This document shows positions 1-5,071 of a stretch of DNA of 7,115 nucleotides, piece by piece. The notes below the pieces were generated by a model. That model was not told where the DNA came from, made no database searches, and saw nothing but the letters and a program-made list of their open reading frames with translations. The position numbers and the translations under genes are program-made. Position 1 is the stretch's first letter. The number at the start of each line of letters is the position of its first letter. The stretch is taken from the NCBI GenBank assembly GCA_934122385.1, contig CAKOWP010000055.1, positions 1 to 7,115 on the forward strand, written 5' to 3'. Source of the stretch: an uncultured Clostridia bacterium. Its GTDB lineage: Bacteria > Bacillota > Clostridia > TANB77 > CAG-508.

Positions 1-91
1 AGCGGAGTGTGTTGCCACCTTTAACTCTTTGATGTTTACATACTACTTCCACGACTTCTGGTTGTGAGATTGATATAAGGGGGTGGTTAAT
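1..91 (+). promoter_or_regulatory. 5' leader of the small hydrophobic peptide gene, with possible SD-masking stem
   Basis: This stretch precedes the peptide start and ends in a strong G-rich ribosome binding site (GGGGGTGG, about 79-86). Seen directly: CCACC at 15-19 is the exact complement of GGTGG at 82-86, and three G-U pairs could extend it (20-22 with 79-81), so the leader could fold to hide its own ribosome binding site. No convincing sigma-A promoter is visible; TTTACA at 35-40 has no -10 at the right distance, so the transcription start may lie outside the window. Regulation by masking is inferred from known type I toxin mRNAs. Confidence 0.35.
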
Positions 92-208
92 ATGGTAGAA
101 TCAGCATTATTAAGTATTATATACCTACTTTTTTTCGGATTAGTAGGAATGACTATCATAAATGTTGCCTTGTTAATCATCATTTGTGTTTTACTACATA
201 GGCAATAA
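92..208 (+). CDS. small hydrophobic membrane peptide, probable type I toxin
   Basis: A 38-residue peptide (MVESALLSII... ending LLHRQ) is predicted to act in the cell membrane. Residues about 5-34 form one hydrophobic segment rich in Leu, Ile, Val and Phe, followed by a short polar/basic tail (His-Arg-Gln). The ATG is placed by the GGGGGTGG ribosome binding site 5 bases upstream. The 3' end is covered by an antisense RNA with its own strong promoter and terminator, the arrangement of type I toxin-antitoxin modules such as txpA/RatA or bsrE/SR5 of Bacillus, in which the antisense RNA overlaps the toxin mRNA's 3' end. The peptide is not clearly assigned to a named toxin family, so toxicity is inferred from size, topology and context. 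It could instead be another small membrane peptide. It lies below usual gene-calling size limits. Confidence 0.6.
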   Translation: MVESALLSIIYLLFFGLVGMTIINVALLIIICVLLHRQ

Positions 209-248
209 AAAATAAACCATTCTGCTTTTGACGGAGTGAATGGTTTAT
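204..248 (-). terminator. intrinsic terminator of the antisense RNA
   Basis: A perfect 11-bp stem (ATAAACCATTC at 212-222 with GAATGGTTTAT at 238-248) and a 15-base loop are followed on the minus strand by TTTTTATT. The stem is AT-rich, but the T run makes it a good intrinsic terminator for leftward transcription. It overlaps the stop codon of the peptide gene at 206-208. Confidence 0.6.
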
Positions 249-287
249 CTATTTCTCTGGCAACCACTTTCGTGGCTCTTATTTTCT
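205..287 (-). ncRNA. antisense RNA, probable type I antitoxin
   Basis: A short RNA of about 83 nt is predicted on the minus strand. It starts about 7 bases past a consensus promoter -10 element (294-299) and ends at a hairpin with a T-rich tail over the peptide gene's stop codon. Its 5' part can form a hairpin (AGCCAC, GAAA loop, GTGGTT; 262-277) whose one G-U pair becomes an A-C mismatch on the other strand, suggesting the fold matters in this RNA. It is fully complementary to the 3' untranslated region of the peptide mRNA, so base pairing could block translation or trigger cleavage. The exact ends are estimates. Confidence 0.6.
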
Positions 288-295
288 ATTTTTAT
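259..295 (+). terminator. possible terminator of the peptide mRNA
   Basis: CCAC, TTTC loop, GTGG (264-275) forms a small GC-rich hairpin followed on the plus strand by a T-rich run (TTATTTTCTATTTTT). It could end the rightward peptide transcript before it runs into the antisense promoter and the oppositely oriented 6S RNA gene. The stem is short, so this is moderate evidence only. Confidence 0.4.
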
Positions 296-322
296 TATAC
301 ACAGATTTTTATAAAAAGTCAA
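294..322 (-). promoter_or_regulatory. sigma-A promoter of the antisense RNA
   Basis: On the minus strand, TTGACT (317-322) and a perfect TATAAT (294-299) are separated by exactly 17 bp. This is one of the best vegetative promoter matches in the window. It reads leftward into the peptide gene's 3' region, starting near 287, and lies about 30 bp beyond the end of the 6S RNA core transcribed in the same direction. Confidence 0.75.
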
Positions 323-344
323 TTTTTTATAGTAATATTTTATA

Positions 345-540
345 AAAATTCCCCGCCTTAGCCGTAAGATGTCTTGAATTTTTAAGGACCTGCTCCTAAA
401 AACAGGTGGGTGCCTACCACAATACTCTTGGGTTTCTTACATAAAATGCAAGCATACACGCCATATTATGAGATTGGCTCCTCTTACAAACTTGTAGGTT
501 CTAAAAATTCTGTCTACACGCACTATGCAGGGTAAATTAA
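345..540 (-). ncRNA. ssrS: 6S RNA (regulator of sigma-A RNA polymerase)
   Basis: 6S RNA binds the housekeeping RNA polymerase holoenzyme by mimicking an open promoter and lowers transcription in stationary phase. On the minus strand the RNA begins with CCCTGC (533-528) and ends with GCGGGG (356-351), which pair to close the molecule into the long interrupted rod typical of 6S. Inner landmarks resemble Firmicutes 6S RNAs as I recall them: GTGCGTGTAGA just after the 5' strand, ACAAGTTTGTAAGAGGAGCC, a GCACCCACCTG...CAGGT arm near 385-416, and CATCTTACGGC before the closing strand. The core is 183 nt, normal for 6S. A T-rich tail (AATTTTTAT) follows the 3' strand and may act as the terminator. 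The ends are approximate because the mature 5' end cannot be read from sequence. No ORF occupies this stretch. Confidence 0.8.
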
Positions 541-564
541 TAACTTAATTATTAGATTATCTAT

Positions 565-593
565 AGTTTAGCATATAAATAAATTTGTTTCAA
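565..593 (-). promoter_or_regulatory. candidate promoter of the 6S RNA
   Basis: Reading leftward, TTGAAA (588-593) and TAAACT (565-570) are 17 bp apart, with TG one base before the -10 (573-572), an extended -10. Transcription would start near 558, about 25 bases before the closing stem of the 6S RNA, so a longer precursor or 5' trimming is implied. The -10 matches the consensus at only 4 of 6 positions. Confidence 0.45.
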
Positions 594-740
594 ATAAAAT
601 AAATCTATATAAACTTGATTATATATTATTTATATTATTTTATCTCTTTTTAAATAATTTATTCTAACTTTATTTAATTTTTTCAAAATTGATTAGAAGA
701 AAAATTTATGTTAAAATAATTTAAATATTGTGTATAATTG
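594..740. other. AT-rich intergenic spacer between 6S RNA and sigK
   Basis: About 150 bases of almost pure A/T lie downstream of sigK and upstream of the 6S promoter. No ORF with a ribosome binding site and no strong terminator were seen. A weak AT-only stem (AATTTTTC with GAAAAAATT on the minus strand, about 680-710) has no T run after it. sigK transcripts may therefore read toward the 6S gene. Confidence 0.4.
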
Positions 741-1455
741 TTAAGTGTCTTTAAATTCTTTATTTAATTTTCCAATAGCTTTAGTTTCAATTCTTGACAC
801 ATATGAACGAGAAATTCCCATTAGTTCTGCGATTTCATGTTGAGTTTTTGGCTTATGGCCTCCAAGGCCAAAACGTAATTCTATAATTGTTTTTTCTCTA
901 TCTTTTAGAACTTCACCAATTTTTTTATATAGTAATTTTATTTTCATTTTTAAGTCAACCTCATCTTCTATATTTCTTTCATCATTTTCAAGGACTTCCT
1001 GTAATGTAACAACATTATCATCTTTATCTTTTCCAATAGGTTCATTTAAATATACTTCTGCATTTAGTTTTTTTGTTGAACGCAAGTACATTAATATTTC
1101 ATTATCTATACACCTAGAAACATATGTACTTAATTTTGATCCTTTATCAGTATTAAAGCTATTAATACCTTTTATCAAACCAATTGTTCCAATAGAAATT
1201 AAATCATCTTGTTCAATTTTTGTATTTGAATATTTTTTCACTATATGGGCGACTAATCTTAAATTTCTTTCAATTAAAACATTTCTAGCATCTTCATCTC
1301 CTTTTTTTAGAAGTTCTAAATATTGGGACTCTTCTTCACTTGTTAATGGTTCAGGAAATAAGTTGCTTCCTGAAATATAACCGAACAGCGAACACTGCAG
1401 AATGTAAAAAGTTCAAAAGTCCTAAAATACTAATACTACAAAGTGCTTCTAACAT
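741..1455 (-). pseudogene. sigK: sporulation sigma factor SigK, frameshifted in the pro-sequence region
   Basis: SigK directs late mother-cell gene expression (spore coat and cortex) during sporulation. The ATG at 1455 follows a good ribosome binding site (GGAGG, 6-7 bases upstream) and encodes a hydrophobic start (MLEALCSISILGLLNFLHS), but this frame stops at TGA 1353-1351 after 34 codons. From about 1382 a second frame runs open to the stop at 741. It contains FPEPLTSEEE, region 2.1 (NLRLVAHIVKKYS), region 2.2-2.4 (DLISIGTIGLIKG, then YVSRCIDNEILMYLRS), PIGKDKDDN, and a region 4.2 helix-turn-helix (HEIAELMGISRSYVSRIE). All match SigK. That frame has no usable start of its own; a TGA lies at 1415-1413 and its first in-frame ATG, at 1241, would skip region 2.1. 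Dropping one 7-bp repeat unit at 1381-1394 gives a single frame of about 235 residues, normal for SigK. No skin-type insertion is present. A CATATAAT -10-like element lies at 1491-1484 without a convincing -35. A sequence error or recoding are alternatives to a true pseudogene. Confidence 0.85.
1381..1394 (-). repeat. imperfect 7-bp tandem duplication inside sigK
   Basis: On the sigK strand TGTTCGC (1394-1388) is followed at once by TGTTCGG (1387-1381), differing only in the last base. Seven bases shift the frame by one, which is exactly the shift needed to explain the broken gene. With one copy the protein reads SAVFGYISGSNLFPEPL, which aligns well with the pro-sequence/region 1 junction of known SigK proteins. 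Confidence 0.7.
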
Positions 1456-1538
1456 TAATGCACCTCCAAATCTTATATATAGAATTATATGAGGGGATAA
1501 AAGCAAAAGTGCAAGTACAAAAAGATTTTATAATCTTA

Positions 1539-1567
1539 TTGTAAAACTTAGCAAAATATGATATAAA
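1539..1567 (+). promoter_or_regulatory. sigma-A promoter of the 487-residue protein gene
   Basis: TTGTAA (1539-1544) and TATAAA (1562-1567) are separated by 17 bp, and TG one base before the -10 gives an extended -10. The start would fall near 1574, leaving a leader of about 30 bases with ribosome binding site AAGGTG at 1590-1595, 7 bases from the ATG. It may also serve prmC, which follows by 25 bp. Confidence 0.6.
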
Positions 1568-1602
1568 AAGTATAGAAATAAACGAAAGAAAGGTGTATTT
1601 TA

Positions 1603-3066
1603 ATGAATAAAAATCAAAATTTAAATAGTAAAAATAATATTATATATTCTAATAAAATATTTGATAGTTCAAATGAAGAAAGACCAGGTCTTATTCTTAA
1701 AGAACTAGAAGAAAAAAATATTGAAGGTAAATCAGATAGAATTCTTGCCATTTTGCTAAAATATAAAATTAATGGTAAAGAACAGGAAGCTATAATAGGT
1801 ACTTTAAAAAATACAGTAGATCGCACTGAAAAATCTAAAATTATAATGGAATATCTTACTGAACAATTTCACGAAAATTTTGACGGAAAACCGGGATTTG
1901 CTAGTTATTATAAATTGATGCAATATAAAAAGAAAGAGGGAGTTAATTTTGAGTTAACAGTTGAAGGTATTAGGATGCTTTCTATAAAAGATAAAGGCGA
2001 TGTTGAAATACCAAAAACAGTTGTTGATAATGGAAACGGCAAAATGAATAAAATTTATATAGATGAAGATATTGAATTAATGAGAAAACAACAAAATACT
2101 GAAATATTAAAATACATAAAAGAAGAGGAACAAGAAAAAAAATGGGATGTTAGAAGGGAAAAAATATTAAATCAACTTGAAAAAGAGAACAAAGAAGAAA
2201 AACAAAAATTTATAAACGGGGAAAAGATAACAGAATTTATAAATAAGGCAAATGAAGACGATGACATAAAAAGAGAGTTGGTTGGTGACTATTTTGTGGA
2301 ATGTTTTGAAAGCAATGATGATAATAAAGTCAATTTGGCTAATGGATATGCACAAATGCAAGAAAAAGGATATGCAATTAATGTTAGGGTAGCATTAGAA
2401 GAACAAAGGGAAAAATGTTATAAATTAATTCAAATAGAACAGGGTAAACCAAAAGTGAATGATGTACAGGTGAAAAAGATTCTTGATCTTATAGATAATA
2501 TAAATGAATACTTAAATTTATTTGAATTGGTAAAAGAAAAAAGAGACTGGAATGCAAGTTTTACATATAAAGCAAAGAAACTAGATTTTTCAGAAGTTAA
2601 AAAATTGTGTGAAATATATAATCCAAATGATAAAGAAATATTAAAATATTTAGAATTAAAAGAAAAAACATTAAAAGATGATAAAATAAATAAATCAGGA
2701 AAAGAGAATGAATATGGTGATTCTGAATCAATACAAAATTTAGATAAATTTTTAGTAAAAAGTTGTGTAAAGGATTATACAAAACCTAACAATTTATATT
2801 CCGCTAAAAATGCTGTAATAGAAAATGGAAAATATATGGTTAATAAATTATATGAGCATATTGCAAGAGAAATTGTAGACTATAATAGTGATTCTATAAG
2901 CATATATAATAAATATGCAGAGAAAAGTGAAGGAGTAAAAATATATCCAGTAAATGAAAAAAATGATAAAGAAAGGGATTATACAAAAACAGTAAAAAAA
3001 GCTACGGAAAAAATAATTGAAGGTGATAGGATACATCCTGATTTTGAAGATAATGGTGATAGATAA
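1603..3066 (+). CDS. unrecognised charged cytoplasmic protein, 487 residues
   Basis: I do not recognise this protein. It is 487 residues, very rich in Lys, Glu, Asn, Asp and Ile, with no signal peptide or membrane segment, so it is probably cytoplasmic. Residues about 150-210 are almost entirely charged helix (around MRKQQ, IKEEEQEKKW, LEKENKEEKQKF) and look like a coiled coil. The parts before it (EQFHENFDGKPGFASYYKLM, about 85-105) and after it (GDYFVECFESND; WNASFTYKAKKLDFSEVKKL) look like folded helical domains. The C-terminal 50 residues are polar and probably flexible. No catalytic motif or metal-binding Cys/His cluster is visible. It has its own promoter, diverges from sigK and sits 25 bp before prmC with no terminator between, so co-transcription with prmC is likely. 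Base composition matches its neighbours. The N-terminal start is supported by AAGGTG 7 bases before the ATG. Confidence 0.85.
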   Translation: MNKNQNLNSKNNIIYSNKIFDSSNEERPGLILKELEEKNIEGKSDRILAILLKYKINGKEQEAIIGTLKNTVDRTEKSKIIMEYLTEQFHENFDGKPGFASYYKLMQYKKKEGVNFELTVEGIRMLSIKDKGDVEIPKTVVDNGNGKMNKIYIDEDIELMRKQQNTEILKYIKEEEQEKKWDVRREKILNQLEKENKEEKQKFINGEKITEFINKANEDDDIKRELVGDYFVECFESNDDNKVNLANGYAQMQEKGYAINVRVALEEQREKCYKLIQIEQGKPKVNDVQVKKILDLIDNINEYLNLFELVKEKRDWNASFTYKAKKLDFSEVKKLCEIYNPNDKEILKYLELKEKTLKDDKINKSGKENEYGDSESIQNLDKFLVKSCVKDYTKPNNLYSAKNAVIENGKYMVNKLYEHIAREIVDYNSDSISIYNKYAEKSEGVKIYPVNEKNDKERDYTKTVKKATEKIIEGDRIHPDFEDNGDR

Positions 3067-3091
3067 ATTCAATATATAAAGGGGTGATTAT

Positions 3092-3937
3092 ATGATAATA
3101 TCAGAAGCGATAAAAAAAGGAATGATAGAACTAAAAAATGGAAATGTAGAAGAACCAAAATTGAAAGCAAGACTATTAATGCAATATGTATTAAATAAAT
3201 CAAGACAGTATGTAATTGTAAATGATATGGAACAACTTGATAATGCCAAAGAAAAACAATATTTGGAAGAAATAAAAATATTAAAAAAAGGAGTTCCAAT
3301 TGAACATATAACACACCAAAAAGAATTTATGAAATTGAGCTTTTTTGTAGATAAAAATGTTTTAATTCCTAGACAAGACACAGAAATATTGGTTGAAGAA
3401 GTTATAAATATTGCAAAAAAAATTAATGCAAAAAAGATATTAGACTTATGTACGGGAAGTGGAGCAATTGCAGTATCACTTGCCAGATATTTACCACAGG
3501 CAGAAATTACTGCAATTGATATAAGCAATGATGCTTTAAAAATAGCAAAGAAAAATGCTATTAGTAATAATGTTCAAAATCAAATCACATTTATAAGTTC
3601 AGATATGTTTACAAATCTAAGTGAAGAAAAATTTGATATAATTGTATCAAATCCTCCATATATAAAAACTAATGTTATAAAAAATTTGGATACTCAGGTG
3701 CAAAATGAACCATATATAGCGTTAGATGGTGGAAAAGATGGATTAGATTTTTACAAAAAGATTATTAACGAATCTTATCAATATTTAAAATATAGTGGAT
3801 ATTTATGTTTGGAAATTGGATTTGACCAAAAAATAGATGTTATTGAACTTATTGAAAATACAGAAAGGTTTACAGGTACTTATTCAAAAAAAGATCTGTT
3901 TGATAATGATAGAATTATTGTTACAAGATTAAAATAG
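3092..3937 (+). CDS. prmC: peptide chain release factor N5-glutamine methyltransferase PrmC
   Basis: PrmC (HemK) transfers a methyl group from S-adenosylmethionine to the glutamine of the GGQ motif in release factors RF1 and RF2, which improves translation termination in the cytoplasm. The protein has 281 residues, normal for the family. An N-terminal helical release-factor-binding domain (about 1-85) is followed by a class I methyltransferase fold: VLIPRQDTEILVEE (about 90-103), the SAM-binding loop LDLCTGSGAIAV (117-128), an acidic strand end (TAIDISNDAL) and the diagnostic catalytic NPPY (187-190) that positions the target glutamine. The start is supported by AAAGGGGTGA about 6 bases before the ATG. 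It is most likely co-transcribed with the upstream unknown gene. Its frequent partner prfA is not adjacent in this window. Confidence 0.95.
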   Translation: MIISEAIKKGMIELKNGNVEEPKLKARLLMQYVLNKSRQYVIVNDMEQLDNAKEKQYLEEIKILKKGVPIEHITHQKEFMKLSFFVDKNVLIPRQDTEILVEEVINIAKKINAKKILDLCTGSGAIAVSLARYLPQAEITAIDISNDALKIAKKNAISNNVQNQITFISSDMFTNLSEEKFDIIVSNPPYIKTNVIKNLDTQVQNEPYIALDGGKDGLDFYKKIINESYQYLKYSGYLCLEIGFDQKIDVIELIENTERFTGTYSKKDLFDNDRIIVTRLK

Positions 3938-4028
3938 TTTTGAGATATATGTTTTTGAGATGTTTATACTAGAATTATGTAAAATAAAAAAGTAGTGAAT
4001 GTATAAAATGGAGAATAGGAGGTAGAAA
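3938..4028 (+). promoter_or_regulatory. prmC-whiA spacer with direct repeat and weak promoter candidates
   Basis: TTTTGAGAT occurs twice (3938-3946 and 3953-3961), 15 bases apart start to start. TATACT (3965-3970) could be a -10 with TTGAGA at 3940-3945, but the spacing is 19 bp; TATAAA near 4000 is another -10 candidate without a good -35. No terminator hairpin was seen, so whiA may be read from upstream, from here, or both. AGGAGGT at 4017-4023 is the whiA ribosome binding site. Confidence 0.3.
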
Positions 4029-4985
4029 ATGTCTTTTTCATCAGATTTAAAAGAAGAGCTTAGTAAAATAAGTAACTTAAATAAAAAAGATGAAGTAAAA
4101 TATGAGTTAATCGGATACTTGATTTCAAAAAATGCTTCAGTTGTAAAAAATAATGTAAGGTATGCAACAGAGAGTGAGTACAATATAAATCGTTTTTCTA
4201 AGTTGTTAAGAAATTTGGAGATTGATAACAATATTGAATTTGATGGGAAATCATTTATAATTACTTTTAAAGTAAAAAATCTTATTGAAGAAGTTGAAGT
4301 TGTTGAAAATCAATTAGAAATAAAGTCCAATGTTGATTTTGAGAATGTAAAAAAAATTTCAAGTGGTCAGAGTGAAAAATTGATTCAAAATGGAAAAGAT
4401 ATAAAAAATAATAAATTAACAGTTATAGAAAATGATAACTGTAAAAGAGCAATTGTAAGAGGAGCGTTTTTAGGAGCGGGGTCAATAAATAATCCTAGTA
4501 GAACATATCATTTGGAAATAAATTTATCAACAAAATATAATATGGAATTTTTGGATGAAATATTAAAACAGTGTAATATAAGATGCAAAAAATTAGAAAA
4601 TAATAATTCAATTTATTTGAAAGATGGAGAAGAGATTTCAGCAATTATTGCTTTATTTGGAGCAAGTAGTAGTGTTTTGAAATTTGAGGATATTCGTGTT
4701 CAAAAAGAAATGAATGGCAAAGTAAATAGAATTGTTAATTGCCAGACTGCTAATTTGAACAAAACTTTGAATGCATCTGTTGAACAAATTGATGCTATTA
4801 GAAGATTGCAACAGTCTAACAAATTTAATAATTTAGATGATAATCTTAAAGAGATTGCTTTGCTTAGATTAGAGTATCCAGATATGTCTTTGGTTGAACT
4901 TGGAAAAAAATTAAAAGAACCACTTGGAAAATCAGGAGTTAATTATAGATTAAAGAGAATTATTAAAATTGCAGAGGATTTATAA
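4029..4985 (+). CDS. whiA: DNA-binding protein WhiA
   Basis: WhiA is a conserved Gram-positive DNA-binding protein. It controls sporulation septation in Streptomyces and affects cell division and chromosome segregation in Bacillus, acting on the nucleoid. The 318 residues are family-typical. The start MSFSSDLKEEL is the classic WhiA N-terminus. Two degenerate LAGLIDADG-type repeats follow, the second visible at RGAFLGAGSI (144-153), where the homing-endonuclease catalytic acids are absent, as expected for WhiA. A C-terminal helix-turn-helix of WhiA type (SLVELGKKLKEPLGKSGVNY, from residue 287) ends the protein. A full AGGAGGT sits 5 bases before the ATG. In many Firmicutes whiA follows rapZ and mgfK (yvcJ-yvcK); those genes are not next to it here. 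Confidence 0.95.
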   Translation: MSFSSDLKEELSKISNLNKKDEVKYELIGYLISKNASVVKNNVRYATESEYNINRFSKLLRNLEIDNNIEFDGKSFIITFKVKNLIEEVEVVENQLEIKSNVDFENVKKISSGQSEKLIQNGKDIKNNKLTVIENDNCKRAIVRGAFLGAGSINNPSRTYHLEINLSTKYNMEFLDEILKQCNIRCKKLENNNSIYLKDGEEISAIIALFGASSSVLKFEDIRVQKEMNGKVNRIVNCQTANLNKTLNASVEQIDAIRRLQQSNKFNNLDDNLKEIALLRLEYPDMSLVELGKKLKEPLGKSGVNYRLKRIIKIAEDL

Positions 4986-5024
4986 GAAAAAAGTTTGAAT
5001 GCAAAAAAATATGGGAGAGTAGCA

Positions 5025-5044
5025 AGTTGTATTAATATACAATT
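5025..5044. repeat. short inverted repeat between whiA and hemW
   Basis: TTGTAT (5027-5032) and ATACAA (5037-5042) are perfect inverted copies around a TAAT loop, extendable by a G-U and an A-T pair. No T run follows, so it is a poor terminator. It could be an operator-like site or chance in AT-rich DNA. Confidence 0.25.
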
Positions 5045-5071
5045 GAGAATGAGCTTTAAAGGAAGTTGAAG

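Noticed and set aside
1..105. Minus-strand open frame running off the left edge (contains ISQPEVVEVV)
   Set aside because: It looks protein-like but has no start codon or ribosome binding site, and it begins just after a stop inside the peptide gene. It could be the leader's conserved sequence read in reverse; not enough to call a gene.
43..267. A 74-codon minus-strand ORF across the toxin region
   Set aside because: It is antisense to the hydrophobic peptide and lies across the antisense RNA hairpins. It has no ribosome binding site and its predicted protein looks like a shadow frame.
741..1241. A 166-codon minus-strand ORF as a complete gene
   Set aside because: It starts within region 2.1 of SigK, and upstream sequence in the same frame continues the SigK homology; it is the downstream part of the frameshifted gene.
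741..1455. A skin-type prophage element interrupting sigK
   Set aside because: Both halves of sigK are contiguous and differ only by a 7-bp duplication; no recombinase or insert is present.
1484..1512. A sigma-E promoter for sigK
   Set aside because: CATATAAT resembles a sigma-E -10, but no matching -35 is found at the required distance.
2167..2361. Minus-strand hydrophobic ORFs inside the 487-residue gene and the prmC region
   Set aside because: They are antisense to A-rich coding sequence, which gives Phe/Leu/Ile-rich shadows, and they lack ribosome binding sites.
5066..5071. TTG at 5066 as the hemW start
   Set aside because: It lies only about 2 bases from the ribosome binding site AAAGGA; the ATG at 5072 has normal spacing.
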